A DNA stretch of 64,000 bases from assembly GCA_964484205.1 (NCBI GenBank), contig CAZAEZ010000002.1, positions 230,093 to 294,092 on the forward strand, given 5' to 3'. Source of the DNA: M3007 sp964484205. Its GTDB lineage: Bacteria > Bacteroidota > Bacteroidia > Chitinophagales > Saprospiraceae. The position numbers and the translations under genes were made by a program. A model generated the notes under the pieces. The model was not told the origin of the DNA, did not search any database, and saw only the letters and a list, made by a program, of their open reading frames with translations. Numbering within the stretch: the stretch's first letter is position 1; each line of letters begins with the position of its first letter. Of this stretch, positions 34,785 to 43,830 are shown piece by piece.

Positions 34785-34831
34785 AAAAGCGAAGCATCCC
34801 TCGAGCGGGGATTGGCTTCGCTTTTGTTTTG
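34785..34831 (+). terminator. Rho-independent terminator behind the PUR gene
   Basis: AAAAGCGAAGC (34785-34795) pairs perfectly with GCTTCGCTTTT (34815-34825), followed by GTTTTG. A smaller hairpin, CCGGAG/CTCCGG, precedes it at about 34744-34759. Confidence 0.85.
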
Positions 34832-35021
34832 AAATTACAATCAAATGCAATTTTTGTAAAAAAATGGCATTTGCAGCGTCAGATGTGAGGAACCATAACT
34901 TTACCCATCATTTGTTGTTTCCCAAATATTCCCTGTGCTTGAACCGCAGAATAACCGGAATTTCTCCGTATCAAAATCCAAAAACCACGCTATTTTTCAA
35001 TTTATTCGTTAAGCATAGTTC

Positions 35022-36353
35022 ATGGATCCGTTAAAACAATTATTCAACGAAAAATCGCAAGCCCTTGGCAAAGAAGTCAAGGAACTGCTCAAAGAACACG
35101 GTAAACAAAAGGTAGACGAGGTCGTACTGGATCAGGTTTACGGCGGCATGCGCAACATCACTTGCATGGTTTGGGAACCCTCGCTGCTCGATTCCGAGGA
35201 AGGCATTCGCTTTCGCGGATATGCCATCCCCGAACTCCAGGAAAAACTGCCCCGCGCGCCAAAAGGCAAGGAACCCTTGCCCGAAGGCCTGTTCTGGCTG
35301 ATGCTGGTCGGGGAAGTTCCCTCCAAGGAACAGGTCAAGTGGCTGACCGAAAACTGGGTGCGCCGCGCCAATGTCCCGGAGCACGTTTTCCGTACCATCG
35401 ACACGCTGCCGGTCGAAACACACCCGATGACCCAACTGTCGGTCGGCGTGATGGCCATGCAAAATACCAGCGTATTCGCCCAGCGGTATGCTTCGGGCAT
35501 GAACCGCACCGAATATTGGGATGCCACCTACGAAGATACCATGAACCTCATCGCCCGGTTGCCGCGTGTAGCGGCCTACATTTACCGGCGGGTGTATTTC
35601 AATGGTGAACAAACGCTGCCCGATATTTCCCTCGACTGGGCCGGCAATTACGCCCATATGCTGGGCATCGAAGACCCGGGCTTCAAGGAATACATGCGGT
35701 TGTTTATGACGATCCATGCTGACCACGAAGGCGGCAATGCGTCCGCTCATACCACGCATCTGGTCGGCTCCACTCTTAGCGATCCCTACTTGTCGCTGAG
35801 CGCAGCTATGAATGCCCTCGCCGGGCCGCTGCACGGGCTTGCCAACCAGGAGGTGATCCGCTGGATTTTGAAAATGGTGGATACCCTGGGTACCACCAAA
35901 CCCAGCCGGGAGCAAATTTCAGAATATGTAAAAAGTACGTTGGGCAGCGGTCGTGTTATTCCGGGCTACGGCCATGCCGTGCTGCGCAAACCCGACCCGC
36001 GCTTTATGGCACAGCGGCAGTTTGCCGAAGACAACGTGCCCGAAAGCGACTTGGTCAAGATCGTCTGGAAGGTGTTCGATGTGGTGCCGCCCATTCTGAG
36101 CAGCCTCGGTAAAGTCAAAAACCCCTGGCCGAATGTGGATGCGCACTCCGGTGCGCTGCTGATGCACTACGGTCTCAAGCAGCATAACTACTACACGGTG
36201 CTGTTCGCCGTGAGCCGGGCATTGGGTGTGCTCGCCGCCCAATGCTGGGCCCGGGCGATGTACCTGCCGCTGGAGCGTCCGAAATCAGTCACCACCGCCT
36301 GGCTTAAAGAATTTGTGGCCAGGGAAGTGGATCACTCCGTGGCTGAAGATTAG
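35022..36353 (+). CDS. gltA: Citrate synthase, eukaryotic-like type
   Basis: A 443-residue enzyme that condenses acetyl-CoA with oxaloacetate to citrate at the entry of the TCA cycle. It belongs to the eukaryotic/mitochondrial-type group found in many Bacteroidota. The catalytic triad can be placed: H271 (AGPLHGLANQE), H318 (GYGHAVLRKPDPRF) and D373 (PNVDAHSG). The preceding HADHEGGNASAHT segment is also conserved. Length is normal for a form without a transit peptide. It stands alone, with a terminator hairpin at 36396-36427. Confidence 0.95.
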   Translation: MDPLKQLFNEKSQALGKEVKELLKEHGKQKVDEVVLDQVYGGMRNITCMVWEPSLLDSEEGIRFRGYAIPELQEKLPRAPKGKEPLPEGLFWLMLVGEVPSKEQVKWLTENWVRRANVPEHVFRTIDTLPVETHPMTQLSVGVMAMQNTSVFAQRYASGMNRTEYWDATYEDTMNLIARLPRVAAYIYRRVYFNGEQTLPDISLDWAGNYAHMLGIEDPGFKEYMRLFMTIHADHEGGNASAHTTHLVGSTLSDPYLSLSAAMNALAGPLHGLANQEVIRWILKMVDTLGTTKPSREQISEYVKSTLGSGRVIPGYGHAVLRKPDPRFMAQRQFAEDNVPESDLVKIVWKVFDVVPPILSSLGKVKNPWPNVDAHSGALLMHYGLKQHNYYTVLFAVSRALGVLAAQCWARAMYLPLERPKSVTTAWLKEFVAREVDHSVAED

Positions 36354-36395
36354 GAGTATGATTAAACATTTGCTCGTTTGGCGAAATATTTCCGG

Positions 36396-36435
36396 CAGCG
36401 CCATTACTTGTTTTGGTAATGGCGCTGTTGCATTT
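36396..36435 (+). terminator. Terminator of the citrate synthase gene
   Basis: CAGCGCCATTAC (36396-36407) pairs with GTAATGGCGCTG (36416-36427), followed by TTGCATTTT. Because it covers the earliest ATGs of the next frame (36413, 36419), the next gene more likely starts at 36449. Confidence 0.8.
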
Positions 36436-36448
36436 TAAACCTTTGGAT

Positions 36449-38410
36449 ATGGTCGATTTTCTGCCCGCCCGGCTTCCGGTTTTGATCTTGCTTTTTGCTG
36501 GTATTCAAATGGGGGGGGCAATTCCGCAGGGAAACTGCTGCGTTACCACCTCGCGTGCTTCAACCCCACCCACATCCCCTCTCCGCTGCGGCGGAAGGGG
36601 CGCTTGCGCTCAAGTTGAATTTAGATTGAAAAGAGGGCAAGCCCCCCTTCCGCCGCAGCGGAGAGGGGATGGGGGCATAGCCATCAACTTAAGGGATTTG
36701 GGGCAGGTAATTGTCGACTTTTGGTATCCCCGCTTCAACCCCACCCCCGCCCCTCCCCAAGGGGGAGGGGAGACGCGACAAATTAGTTTTGTGGTTAAAA
36801 ATCAACCACTTAGACCTACTCTACGGCTCCCCTCCCCCTTGGGGAGGGGCGGGGGTGGGGTTGATACGGCGAAGCGAACTGTTCAAAAAATAATTCAATA
36901 TTTTAATCCTTCAAAATCCCTTAAGCTGATGGCTATGGGGGATGGGGGTGGGGTCGCAAGCCCCCAGCCTTCCCATCACAGCGAAAAAACTTTCCAGGCA
37001 TCGTCGCGCATCCGCGAAGCCTACACCCAAATCCTGGACCTGCGTTTGGGCGAAGCCCGAAAATCAATTGCCGGAATCAAACAAGCCGAGCCCGGCAACC
37101 TGCTCGTGTTGCTGCTCGACGATTACATCGATTTTTTCACAGTATTGCTCAACGACAACCGGACCGAGTACAAGCACCTGCTGAAAAACAGGGACCCACG
37201 GCTGGCACAAATCGCCCGCGGCCCGCGGAAATCCCCGTGGTTTTTGTACACACAAGCCGAAATCCGGCTGCACTGGGCTGTTCTGGAAGGGCGCTTTGGC
37301 GCCAACCTGGCTGCGCTCAACGATGTGAAGCAGGCTTATGCCCTGCTCGAACAAAACCGGCGCGAACACCCGGATTTCCGGGCAAACGACAAAAGTCTCG
37401 GCATCCTGCATGCGCTCGTCGGCAATGTGCCGGAGGAGTATCAGTGGGCAATCCGGCTCCTGAGCGGTATCCGGGGGAGCGTAAGCCAGGGCCTGGGTGC
37501 GTTGGAAGCGTTGCTGGAATACAGCCGGGCGCACGATTTTTTGTTCGAAACCGAAACCCGCGCAGCCTGCGCGTTTTTGCAATTGCACCTGGGAAACAAC
37601 AAAGTTGCGGCCTGGGAAACCATTTCCGGGGGCAGCCTGAATTCCCGCAAAAGCCCACTGGCGGCATATGCACTGGCCGCTATTGCCATGCGCACCGGCC
37701 GGAATGATGCGGCTGTCCGGCTGCTGGAGGCTTGTCCGGACGGCGATCCCTTCCATCCTTTTGCGTACCGTTATTTCCTGCTTGGCATTGCCAAACTGAA
37801 CCGGCTCGACAGCGATGCGGACCTTCCGTTGCAAAGATTCCTGCAATCGTTCAAGGGTAAAACCGGTGTAAAAGAAACCTGTCAGAAACTCGCCTGGCAC
37901 CAGCTCCTCGCCGGCAACCCGGCCGGCTACCGGCGCTACATGGAATGGGTTAAAACCAGGGGGAGTGCCCGCGCCGAACCCGACAAAGCGGCGTTGCGCG
38001 AAGCGGACCGGGGGGAAGTGCCGGACACTTTGCTATTGAAAGCCCGGCTGCTGTTCGACGGCGGCTATTACCGGCGCGCCTATGATTTGCTGCAAGCAGC
38101 AAAAACGAAATATACCGGTCACCATAAGTTTTCGTTGGAATATCACTACCGCCTGGGCCGCCTTGCCGATGCGCTGGGGAAAACGGAGGAGGCCGTACAG
38201 TGGTACCGCCAAACGGTGCGCGACGGCGCCAGACAGCCTGCGTATTTTGCCTGCAATGCAGCGTTGCACCTGGGCTTGCTCTACGAAAAGCAAGGGGCCG
38301 GCCAGGCTGCCCGAAGTGCCTTCGAACAATGCCTGGCCTTGAAACCCGATTCGTACGCCGCCAGCCTGCATGCCCGGGCTAAGGCGGGATTGGGCCGGCT
38401 GGCCGAGTAG
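36449..38410 (+). CDS. Tetratricopeptide-repeat protein with a repeat-inserted N-terminus
   Basis: About 653 residues. It starts with a signal-like segment (MVDFLPARLPVLILLFAGI). Then come about 130 residues of Pro/Gly/Arg-rich sequence encoded by two long palindromes (36564-36675 and 36739-36860). Helical TPR-like repeats run from about 190 to the end (for example GKTEEAVQWYRQTVRDGARQ and GAGQAARSAFEQCLALKP). The normal protein probably runs from signal peptide straight into SSRIREAYTQILDLRLGEAR, as in related Bacteroidota TPR proteins with this opening (inference). The frame stays open through the insertion. Function unknown. The start is uncertain between 36413, 36419 and 36449. Confidence 0.75.
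   Translation: MVDFLPARLPVLILLFAGIQMGGAIPQGNCCVTTSRASTPPTSPLRCGGRGACAQVEFRLKRGQAPLPPQRRGDGGIAINLRDLGQVIVDFWYPRFNPTPAPPQGGGETRQISFVVKNQPLRPTLRLPSPLGRGGGGVDTAKRTVQKIIQYFNPSKSLKLMAMGDGGGVASPQPSHHSEKTFQASSRIREAYTQILDLRLGEARKSIAGIKQAEPGNLLVLLLDDYIDFFTVLLNDNRTEYKHLLKNRDPRLAQIARGPRKSPWFLYTQAEIRLHWAVLEGRFGANLAALNDVKQAYALLEQNRREHPDFRANDKSLGILHALVGNVPEEYQWAIRLLSGIRGSVSQGLGALEALLEYSRAHDFLFETETRAACAFLQLHLGNNKVAAWETISGGSLNSRKSPLAAYALAAIAMRTGRNDAAVRLLEACPDGDPFHPFAYRYFLLGIAKLNRLDSDADLPLQRFLQSFKGKTGVKETCQKLAWHQLLAGNPAGYRRYMEWVKTRGSARAEPDKAALREADRGEVPDTLLLKARLLFDGGYYRRAYDLLQAAKTKYTGHHKFSLEYHYRLGRLADALGKTEEAVQWYRQTVRDGARQPAYFACNAALHLGLLYEKQGAGQAARSAFEQCLALKPDSYAASLHARAKAGLGRLAE
36564..36675. repeat. Long palindromic element 1 inside the TPR gene
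   Basis: CATCCCCTCTCCGCTGCGGC at the left end pairs with GCCGCAGCGGAGAGGGGATG at the right, extended by AAGGGGCGCTTGC / GCAAGCCCCCCTT. The loop is about 36 bp. No stop codon arises in the reading frame. Confidence 0.8.
36739..36860. repeat. Long palindromic element 2 inside the TPR gene
   Basis: CCCCACCCCCGCCCCTCCCC (36739 on) pairs with GGGGAGGGGCGGGGGTGGGG (ending 36860). Each arm also contains a small CCCCAAGGGGG-type palindrome. An outer pair, CATAGCCATCAACTTAAGGG (from about 36676) and CCCTTAAGCTGATGGCTATG (about 36918-36937), encloses element 2, so the elements are nested. Confidence 0.8.
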
Positions 38411-38530
38411 AAAAATGTAAAAGTGTCCAGTAGTGTGGCCTTGCACTTCGGGCAGAAAACGGCGCCATGCCACAGAATGCTCCAAAATTCCCTTCCTTTG
38501 CAAAAAAATAAAAACAGGAATTCAATTATC

Positions 38531-39421
38531 ATGAAACAACACATTTTCCCCATCCTCTTGTTTGGCGGCTTTGCCCTGGCGCTGGCATCCTGCGCCGTAA
38601 AGCCGCAGGCCAGTTTTACCATGCCGGTACAAAAAGCGGTGGCGCCGGCAAAAATTACGTTCACCAATAGCTCGACCAACGCCGAGTCGTACGAATGGGA
38701 TTTTGGCGACGGCGGCAAGTCCACCGAAGCAAGTCCAACCCACCGGTATATGCACTCCGGCAATTATACCGTTGTTTTAAAAGCCCAAAAGGGCAAAAAA
38801 ATCATAACAACTAAACAAATGATCCAGGTAACTGCTCCCGAACGCTGTCTGATTGAAATTGAAACCACGCAAGGCACCATGCTTGCCGAATTGTATGCGT
38901 CGACCCCCAAACACCGCGACAACTTTGTCAAACTCGCCGAAGAAGGCTATTTCAACGACCTGCTTTTTCACCGGGTCATCAACGGTTTCATGATCCAGGG
39001 CGGTGACCCGCAATCGCGCGGCGCGGCTGCCGGCCAACCCCTCGGTATGGGCGGCCCGGGCTACCAGGTTCCGGCGGAATTTGTGGATACGCTGGCGCAC
39101 ATCAAAGGCGCTATTGCCGCGGCCCGTACCAATAACCCGGAAAAGAAATCGAGCGGCTCGCAGTTCTACATCGTGCAGGGCGGACCGGTGTCGGATGCCG
39201 TGCTCAACCAGATTGAAGCCGCCCGCCAGTTTCACTACACGCCGGAGCAGCGCAAGGCCTACCTCGAAATGGGGGGCACGCCACACCTCGACCGCGAATA
39301 CACCGTGTTTGGCCGGGTCATCGAAGGCCTGGAGGTGATCGACAAAATTGCCACGGTGGAAACCGCCCCGGGCGACCGGCCGAAAACGGATGTGAAAATG
39401 AAAATCCGCGTGATTAAATAA
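38531..39421 (+). CDS. Lipoprotein with PKD domain and cyclophilin-type peptidyl-prolyl isomerase
   Basis: A 296-residue protein. The lipobox ALASC (Cys near 20) anchors it to a membrane facing the periplasm. A PKD domain (about 25-100) has the YEWDFGDGGKSTEASPTHRY signature. A full cyclophilin domain follows (about 107-296) with FHRVINGFMIQGGD (catalytic Arg) and GSQFYIVQGG. Predicted to speed proline isomerisation during folding of exported proteins. The PKD domain may target it to substrates or the cell wall (inference). I chose the ATG at 38531 because the lipoprotein signal starts there. Confidence 0.93.
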   Translation: MKQHIFPILLFGGFALALASCAVKPQASFTMPVQKAVAPAKITFTNSSTNAESYEWDFGDGGKSTEASPTHRYMHSGNYTVVLKAQKGKKIITTKQMIQVTAPERCLIEIETTQGTMLAELYASTPKHRDNFVKLAEEGYFNDLLFHRVINGFMIQGGDPQSRGAAAGQPLGMGGPGYQVPAEFVDTLAHIKGAIAAARTNNPEKKSSGSQFYIVQGGPVSDAVLNQIEAARQFHYTPEQRKAYLEMGGTPHLDREYTVFGRVIEGLEVIDKIATVETAPGDRPKTDVKMKIRVIK

Positions 39422-39450
39422 GTTTTCGACGGCAAGGAGCGCGTAACACC

Positions 39451-40758
39451 ATGAAAAACCGGACGGCATACCTGATCCTGGCGCTGGCCATTGTGGCCCT
39501 GGTGGGGGTATTTGCGTGGCGGCGCTGGCAGGAGCCGGAACGGTACGACTGGCGCGACTCCTGGGTAAAAGATGCCTATAGCGAACAAAGCGCCCAACCC
39601 TACGGGACGCAGGTGTTGCACAATTTGCTGAAACGCTATTTTCCGGATAAAAAACTGATCGATATTCAGACCGACCTTACCGCCGAGTTGCCCATTGCCG
39701 AAGACCACCGGGCAAGTTATGTGTTTGTGGGAGAGGCGCTTTTTCTGGATTCGCTGAGTACCCGCCACCTGCTGGATTTTGCGGAAGCAGGCAACACCGT
39801 TTTGTTGTCCAGCAAAACGATTCCCTTCGATCTGATGTTCCATTTGTACTATGCGGAATGTGCGGAGGCGGAGTGGAATGATTATGAAATTGTGGAGGAT
39901 TCGTTTGTGACGGCTACCGTGCTGACCCCGCCGCTCGACAAGCCCGTACGCCTGCATTACGCCCGGCAAAACCAGCCGCAATCGTACCGTTGGGCATTCA
40001 TCGAGGAGCAGTTTTTTTGCGACAGCCTGCCGCAGCGCCCGCTCGGCTACCTGAACGGTTCGTACATCAATTTTGCTGAGTTTCCCCGCGGCAAGGGGCG
40101 GTTTTTACTGCACACCACACCCCTCGCGTTTTCCAATTACAGCCTGCTGCGGCCCGAAACGCGGGAATATGTCGCCGCCGTGCTGTCGTATTTGCCCGAA
40201 GGGCCAATTTACTGGGACAGCTACAGCCGGGTGCCGGAAATCGTGGGCCGCCGCCGCAACCAGGGCCAGGGTTTTTCCCGGCAGTTGCCCACCGAGCATC
40301 CGTTCAGCTATATTCTTCAACAGCCCCCGCTGGCCTGGGCCTGGTATTTGTTGCTGGGGCTTGCGGGCGCTTACCTGGTTTTTCGGGCCAAGCGCCGGCA
40401 GCGGATCATTCCGGTTTTGCCCAAAAATGAAAACTCCTCGTACGAGTTTATCAGCACCATTGCCAACCTCCATTTCCGGGAAAAAAACTACCAAAACCTC
40501 TGCGTGCAAAACATGCGGCTGTTCCTGGCCCAGGTGCGCGAACGCTACGGCCTGGTGGCGCAACTGGATGCCGATACGCTGAAACCGCGTATCGATGCAG
40601 CATTTCTGGAGCGCCTTTCCCTGGTAGCCGAAGTGCCGGTAAAACAAATTCAGGATATCTTTACGCAGTATACCGCCGCGGTGCAATACGAACCCACGGA
40701 GGATATGCTGATTCAACTGCACCTCGCCATGGAGCGGTTTTTTAAACAAGCAAAATAA
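39451..40758 (+). CDS. DUF4350 membrane-anchored protein
   Basis: A 435-residue protein with an N-terminal membrane helix (about 7-22). An extracytoplasmic DUF4350 domain follows (about 35-280), then a second helix (near 298-315, LAWAWYLLLGLAGAYLVF). The cytoplasmic tail has RAKRRQR and FISTIANLHFREKNYQNL. Such proteins sit next to MoxR ATPases in Bacteroidota, and the next gene here is a moxR-like one starting 1 base after this stop. Probable role: a partner in a MoxR-driven assembly or chaperone system. Confidence 0.88.
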   Translation: MKNRTAYLILALAIVALVGVFAWRRWQEPERYDWRDSWVKDAYSEQSAQPYGTQVLHNLLKRYFPDKKLIDIQTDLTAELPIAEDHRASYVFVGEALFLDSLSTRHLLDFAEAGNTVLLSSKTIPFDLMFHLYYAECAEAEWNDYEIVEDSFVTATVLTPPLDKPVRLHYARQNQPQSYRWAFIEEQFFCDSLPQRPLGYLNGSYINFAEFPRGKGRFLLHTTPLAFSNYSLLRPETREYVAAVLSYLPEGPIYWDSYSRVPEIVGRRRNQGQGFSRQLPTEHPFSYILQQPPLAWAWYLLLGLAGAYLVFRAKRRQRIIPVLPKNENSSYEFISTIANLHFREKNYQNLCVQNMRLFLAQVRERYGLVAQLDADTLKPRIDAAFLERLSLVAEVPVKQIQDIFTQYTAAVQYEPTEDMLIQLHLAMERFFKQAK

Positions 40759-40759
40759 C

Positions 40760-41785
40760 ATGACCGATACCGAAAACGGGCCCTTCGCCCCACAGGAAAC
40801 ACCACAATTCACCCCGGAGCCCCAACCCGAAGGCGTAGACGTCGGGCCGGTGCAGCAGCGCACGGAACAGGTAAAAAACGAAATCGGACAGGTGATCGTC
40901 GGGCAGGAGGCCATGCTGGATCAGCTGCTGATCGCGCTGTTCACCGGCGGCCATACGCTGCTGGAGGGCGTGCCGGGCATTGCCAAAACACTCACGGCCA
41001 AACTGCTGGCGCAAACGATCGCTTCCGGCTTCAGCCGCCTGCAATTTACCCCCGACCTCATGCCCGCCGATGTGGTGGGCACGCCGGTGTTCAATGTCAA
41101 ACTGTCGGAATTTACCTTCAAGGCCGGACCCATTTTTTCCAACATTATCCTGATCGACGAGATAAACCGCGCCCCCGCCAAAACGCAGGCTGCCCTGTTT
41201 GAGGTGATGGAAGAATACCAGGTGACGGTAGACGGGAATACCTATCCGATGGAACAGCCGTTTTTTGTGATTGCCACGCAAAACCCGATCGAGCAGGAGG
41301 GGACCTACAAACTCCCGGAAGCCCAACTCGACCGGTTTTTGTTCAAGATCATTTTGGACTATCCCAACCTGGATGAGGAAAAACAAATCCTCCGCCGCTT
41401 CCGCAACGACTTTACCGGCGCCCTGCGCGAAACAGTAAGCGCCGTGCTGGCTCCGGCCGATATTGCCGATTGCCGCCGCCGTATCGAGCAGGTGTACATC
41501 CGGGAAGAACTGCTGGACTACATCGCCGCCATCGTGCACAACACCCGGAACAACGGCGATCTCTTTCTGGGCGCCAGCCCGCGCGCATCTCTGGCCCTGA
41601 TGAAAACGGCCAAGGCTGCGGCTGCCATCAGTGGCAGGAATTTTGTCACGCCCGACGATATTCGCTACGTAGCCTATCCGGTGCTCAACCACCGCGTGAT
41701 CCTCACCCCCGAGCGCGAAATGGAAGGCTACTCCACGCGTGAGGTGCTGGATGATATTGTGAAGAAGATTGAAGTACCGCGGTAG
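40760..41785 (+). CDS. MoxR family AAA+ ATPase
   Basis: A 341-residue AAA_3 ATPase. Walker A is GVPGIAKT (near 74), Walker B IILIDEINRAPAKTQ (near 130), and the sensor region is IATQNPIEQEGTYKLPEAQL. The C-terminal lid has GASPRASLALMKTAKA. MoxR proteins act as chaperone-like ATPases, typically with a DUF58/VWA partner. The DUF4350 gene lies immediately upstream, but the usual DUF58 gene does not follow. Instead there is a 550-bp stretch of inverted repeats and then an unrelated gene on the other strand. Confidence 0.93.
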   Translation: MTDTENGPFAPQETPQFTPEPQPEGVDVGPVQQRTEQVKNEIGQVIVGQEAMLDQLLIALFTGGHTLLEGVPGIAKTLTAKLLAQTIASGFSRLQFTPDLMPADVVGTPVFNVKLSEFTFKAGPIFSNIILIDEINRAPAKTQAALFEVMEEYQVTVDGNTYPMEQPFFVIATQNPIEQEGTYKLPEAQLDRFLFKIILDYPNLDEEKQILRRFRNDFTGALRETVSAVLAPADIADCRRRIEQVYIREELLDYIAAIVHNTRNNGDLFLGASPRASLALMKTAKAAAAISGRNFVTPDDIRYVAYPVLNHRVILTPEREMEGYSTREVLDDIVKKIEVPR

Positions 41786-41789
41786 GGGA

Positions 41790-42320
41790 TTGCGGAGTGC
41801 GGATTGCGGATTGCGGAGTGGTTCACCTTGTTGGGGTGATGAAACTTGCCGGCCCTGGAAAATCTCCCTGATGGCTATGGCATTTGAGTCCCATGAAAAC
41901 AGGCCTGCTGATTATTTTTGGATTCATGCCAGTATTGGTCTTCGGGCAGTTGGTGACATGCGTGAAAAAGGGAAAAACAGGTAAGTTGAATACCTCCGAA
42001 TGGGTGCTTGGATGGCTTAAAGTAGCCAATTAAGGTTGATTCCCATATGGAACAACAATAAACATGAGTCATCCCGAATTTTGAACTGACTTCGGGGAAG
42101 TCAAATATTTGTAGCAATGATTTAATGAAACGCGGCGACCTCGGGGAGGTCGAATAACATAATGCTGATATTTTTCTACAAATATTTGACCTCTCCGAGG
42201 TCGGTTTTACGTAAAAGTTCGGGATGACTCATGTTTATTGTGCCTTAAATTGTTCAATATTCACTTATAGAGTGGGTGAACCACTCCGTAATCCGCACTC
42301 CGCACTCCGCACTCGAAACT
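41790..42320. repeat. Inverted-repeat-bounded non-coding region behind moxR
   Basis: GATTGCGGAGTGCGGATTGC repeats with GGAGTGGTTCACC at about 41790-41826, and GGTGAACCACTCCGTAATCC with CGCACTCCGCACTC at about 42277-42320, form the outer ends. Each end is itself a tandem of GCGGATT/GCGGAGT units. The interior holds the 187-bp element described separately and no supported gene. The region fills the whole gap 41786-42335. Confidence 0.75.
42055..42241. repeat. MITE-like element with 24-bp terminal inverted repeats
   Basis: ACAATAAACATGAGTCATCC begins the left arm (42055-42078) and GGATGACTCATGTTTATTGT ends the right arm (42218-42241). Inside, AAATATTTGTAG and CTACAAATATTTGACC form a second inverted pair, and CGACCTCGGGGAGGTCG a third. 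Its size and nested design resemble 10964-11144, but the sequence differs. Confidence 0.85.
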
Positions 42321-42335
42321 CCGCACTCGAAAAAC

Positions 42336-43724
42336 TTATTCTCCAAAAATCTCCGCCAGTTTCATGCCCAGTTGTTCGCCGCGCAAATTGCGCTGAATGA
42401 TTTTTCCTTCCGGGTCGATGAGCAGGGTTTGCGGGATGGAGGTGACGGAGTACAGCGCAGCGTGTTCGCTTTTCCAGCCTTTCAGGTCGCTGATATGTTT
42501 CCAGGTCAGGTTGTCCTGTTCGATAGCCTTTTTCCAGGCATCTTCCGTGCGGTCGAGGCTGACGCCGAGGATGTCGAAGCCTTTTTCCTTGTATTTGCCG
42601 TAGAGCGCTACCACGTTCGGGTTTTCGCGGCGGCAGGGTCCGCACCAGCTGGCCCAAAAGTCGATCAGCACGTATTTGCCGCGCATTTTGCTCAGGGCGT
42701 AGGGTTCGCCTTCCGGGGTGTTGCCCACGAGGTCGGGGGCGGTCATGCCGGGCGTGAAGGTGGAAGACTTGTTGAGTTCGTATTCCAGGCGGCCTACTTC
42801 GCCGGCATCCTGGTTGCGGTAGTATTTGATGTAGAGGCGGGCATAGTCCGGGTAGCCGGGGTGGTTGGCTGCCTGCATGCCGGCAACAACGCCCGAGAGG
42901 GCCCGGCGATGGCGTTTGGTGCCCGGCTGGAGTTTGGCCAGTTGGGCGTCGATCATCGCTCTTGACGATTCCACATTGGCGCCTAACTGTGAGATGGTGC
43001 GCACATAATTCTGGAACGCGTCGAACACACCCGGAGCATCTTCGTACGCGGGGTCGTTCAGGTTGGCGTAGTCAAAAAAAGATTTGCTGTAAAAATCCAG
43101 TTCGCCGGCGTTATTGGTTTGATCGGTTGCAAAGTCCGGAGAAAGTTGCAGCGAGGCAAAACGCCAGAACATGGGGTTGCTTTTCTTCAGTGATTCCAGG
43201 TAGGCCGTTTTTTCTTTGCCATGGGCGGTCAGTTTTTGGCCGGCATCTTTGATGGCTTCGGCGTTGCGGGTAGCACGGGCCTGCCGCAGGGCGTTGCGGA
43301 GTTCGTCGCTGGTAGCGGCCAGGTTTTCCACCGTGGTTTGAACTTCGTAAAACGCCTTGTTGATTTCCGAGCCCGTCGTGCGGCCTTTTTGCATGAATTG
43401 GATATTGGCCCAAAGCGTCAGTTCTTTCTCGGCGCCGAGGATGATCCGCCCGTTTTGCTGGTCGTTAAAGCCGATGCTGTACATCCGGGGTTCGGATTTG
43501 GGCAGCCGGATGATGTACGACCCGTCTTCCTGGCGTTGGCCGGTTGCAACCTCCTGGTAGGCCAGGCCGATTTGTTCGTACAGGGAAATGGCGGGCGCGT
43601 TGCCCGATTCACTGATGATCTTGCACACGAGGGTGACCTGGTCGCCGGAATTTGCAGTTTGGGCGGTTGCCGGGCCGATACATAAAACCGGCAACACGAG
43701 TAAAAGGAGCAGTAGTTTTTTCAT
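42336..43724 (-). CDS. TlpA-like thiol-disulfide oxidoreductase
   Basis: A 462-residue exported protein with a signal peptide (about 1-22) and a non-catalytic N-terminal region (about 25-320) of the kind seen in Bacteroidota TlpA/AhpC-like proteins. The C-terminal thioredoxin domain has the active site C361-GP-C364 (WASWCGPCRREN) and the cis-proline loop TSIPQTLL. It likely reduces or isomerises disulfides in the periplasm. It precedes no cytochrome maturation gene here, so a link to the multiheme cytochromes would be speculation. Confidence 0.92.
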   Translation of the reverse strand: MKKLLLLLLVLPVLCIGPATAQTANSGDQVTLVCKIISESGNAPAISLYEQIGLAYQEVATGQRQEDGSYIIRLPKSEPRMYSIGFNDQQNGRIILGAEKELTLWANIQFMQKGRTTGSEINKAFYEVQTTVENLAATSDELRNALRQARATRNAEAIKDAGQKLTAHGKEKTAYLESLKKSNPMFWRFASLQLSPDFATDQTNNAGELDFYSKSFFDYANLNDPAYEDAPGVFDAFQNYVRTISQLGANVESSRAMIDAQLAKLQPGTKRHRRALSGVVAGMQAANHPGYPDYARLYIKYYRNQDAGEVGRLEYELNKSSTFTPGMTAPDLVGNTPEGEPYALSKMRGKYVLIDFWASWCGPCRRENPNVVALYGKYKEKGFDILGVSLDRTEDAWKKAIEQDNLTWKHISDLKGWKSEHAALYSVTSIPQTLLIDPEGKIIQRNLRGEQLGMKLAEIFGE

Positions 43725-43830
43725 GTAAACGAGAAGTTTTTCCTTTGGAAAATGAATTATAAGAGGACAAAATTAAGAAAATGGCTGCCTGGGCAGCGTC
43801 CGAAAGAATGTTAAACAAGGCCTAATGCCT

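Noticed and set aside
41769..42117. Small open frames between moxR and the TlpA-like gene
   Set aside because: They run through inverted repeats and have no recognisable features or plausible starts.
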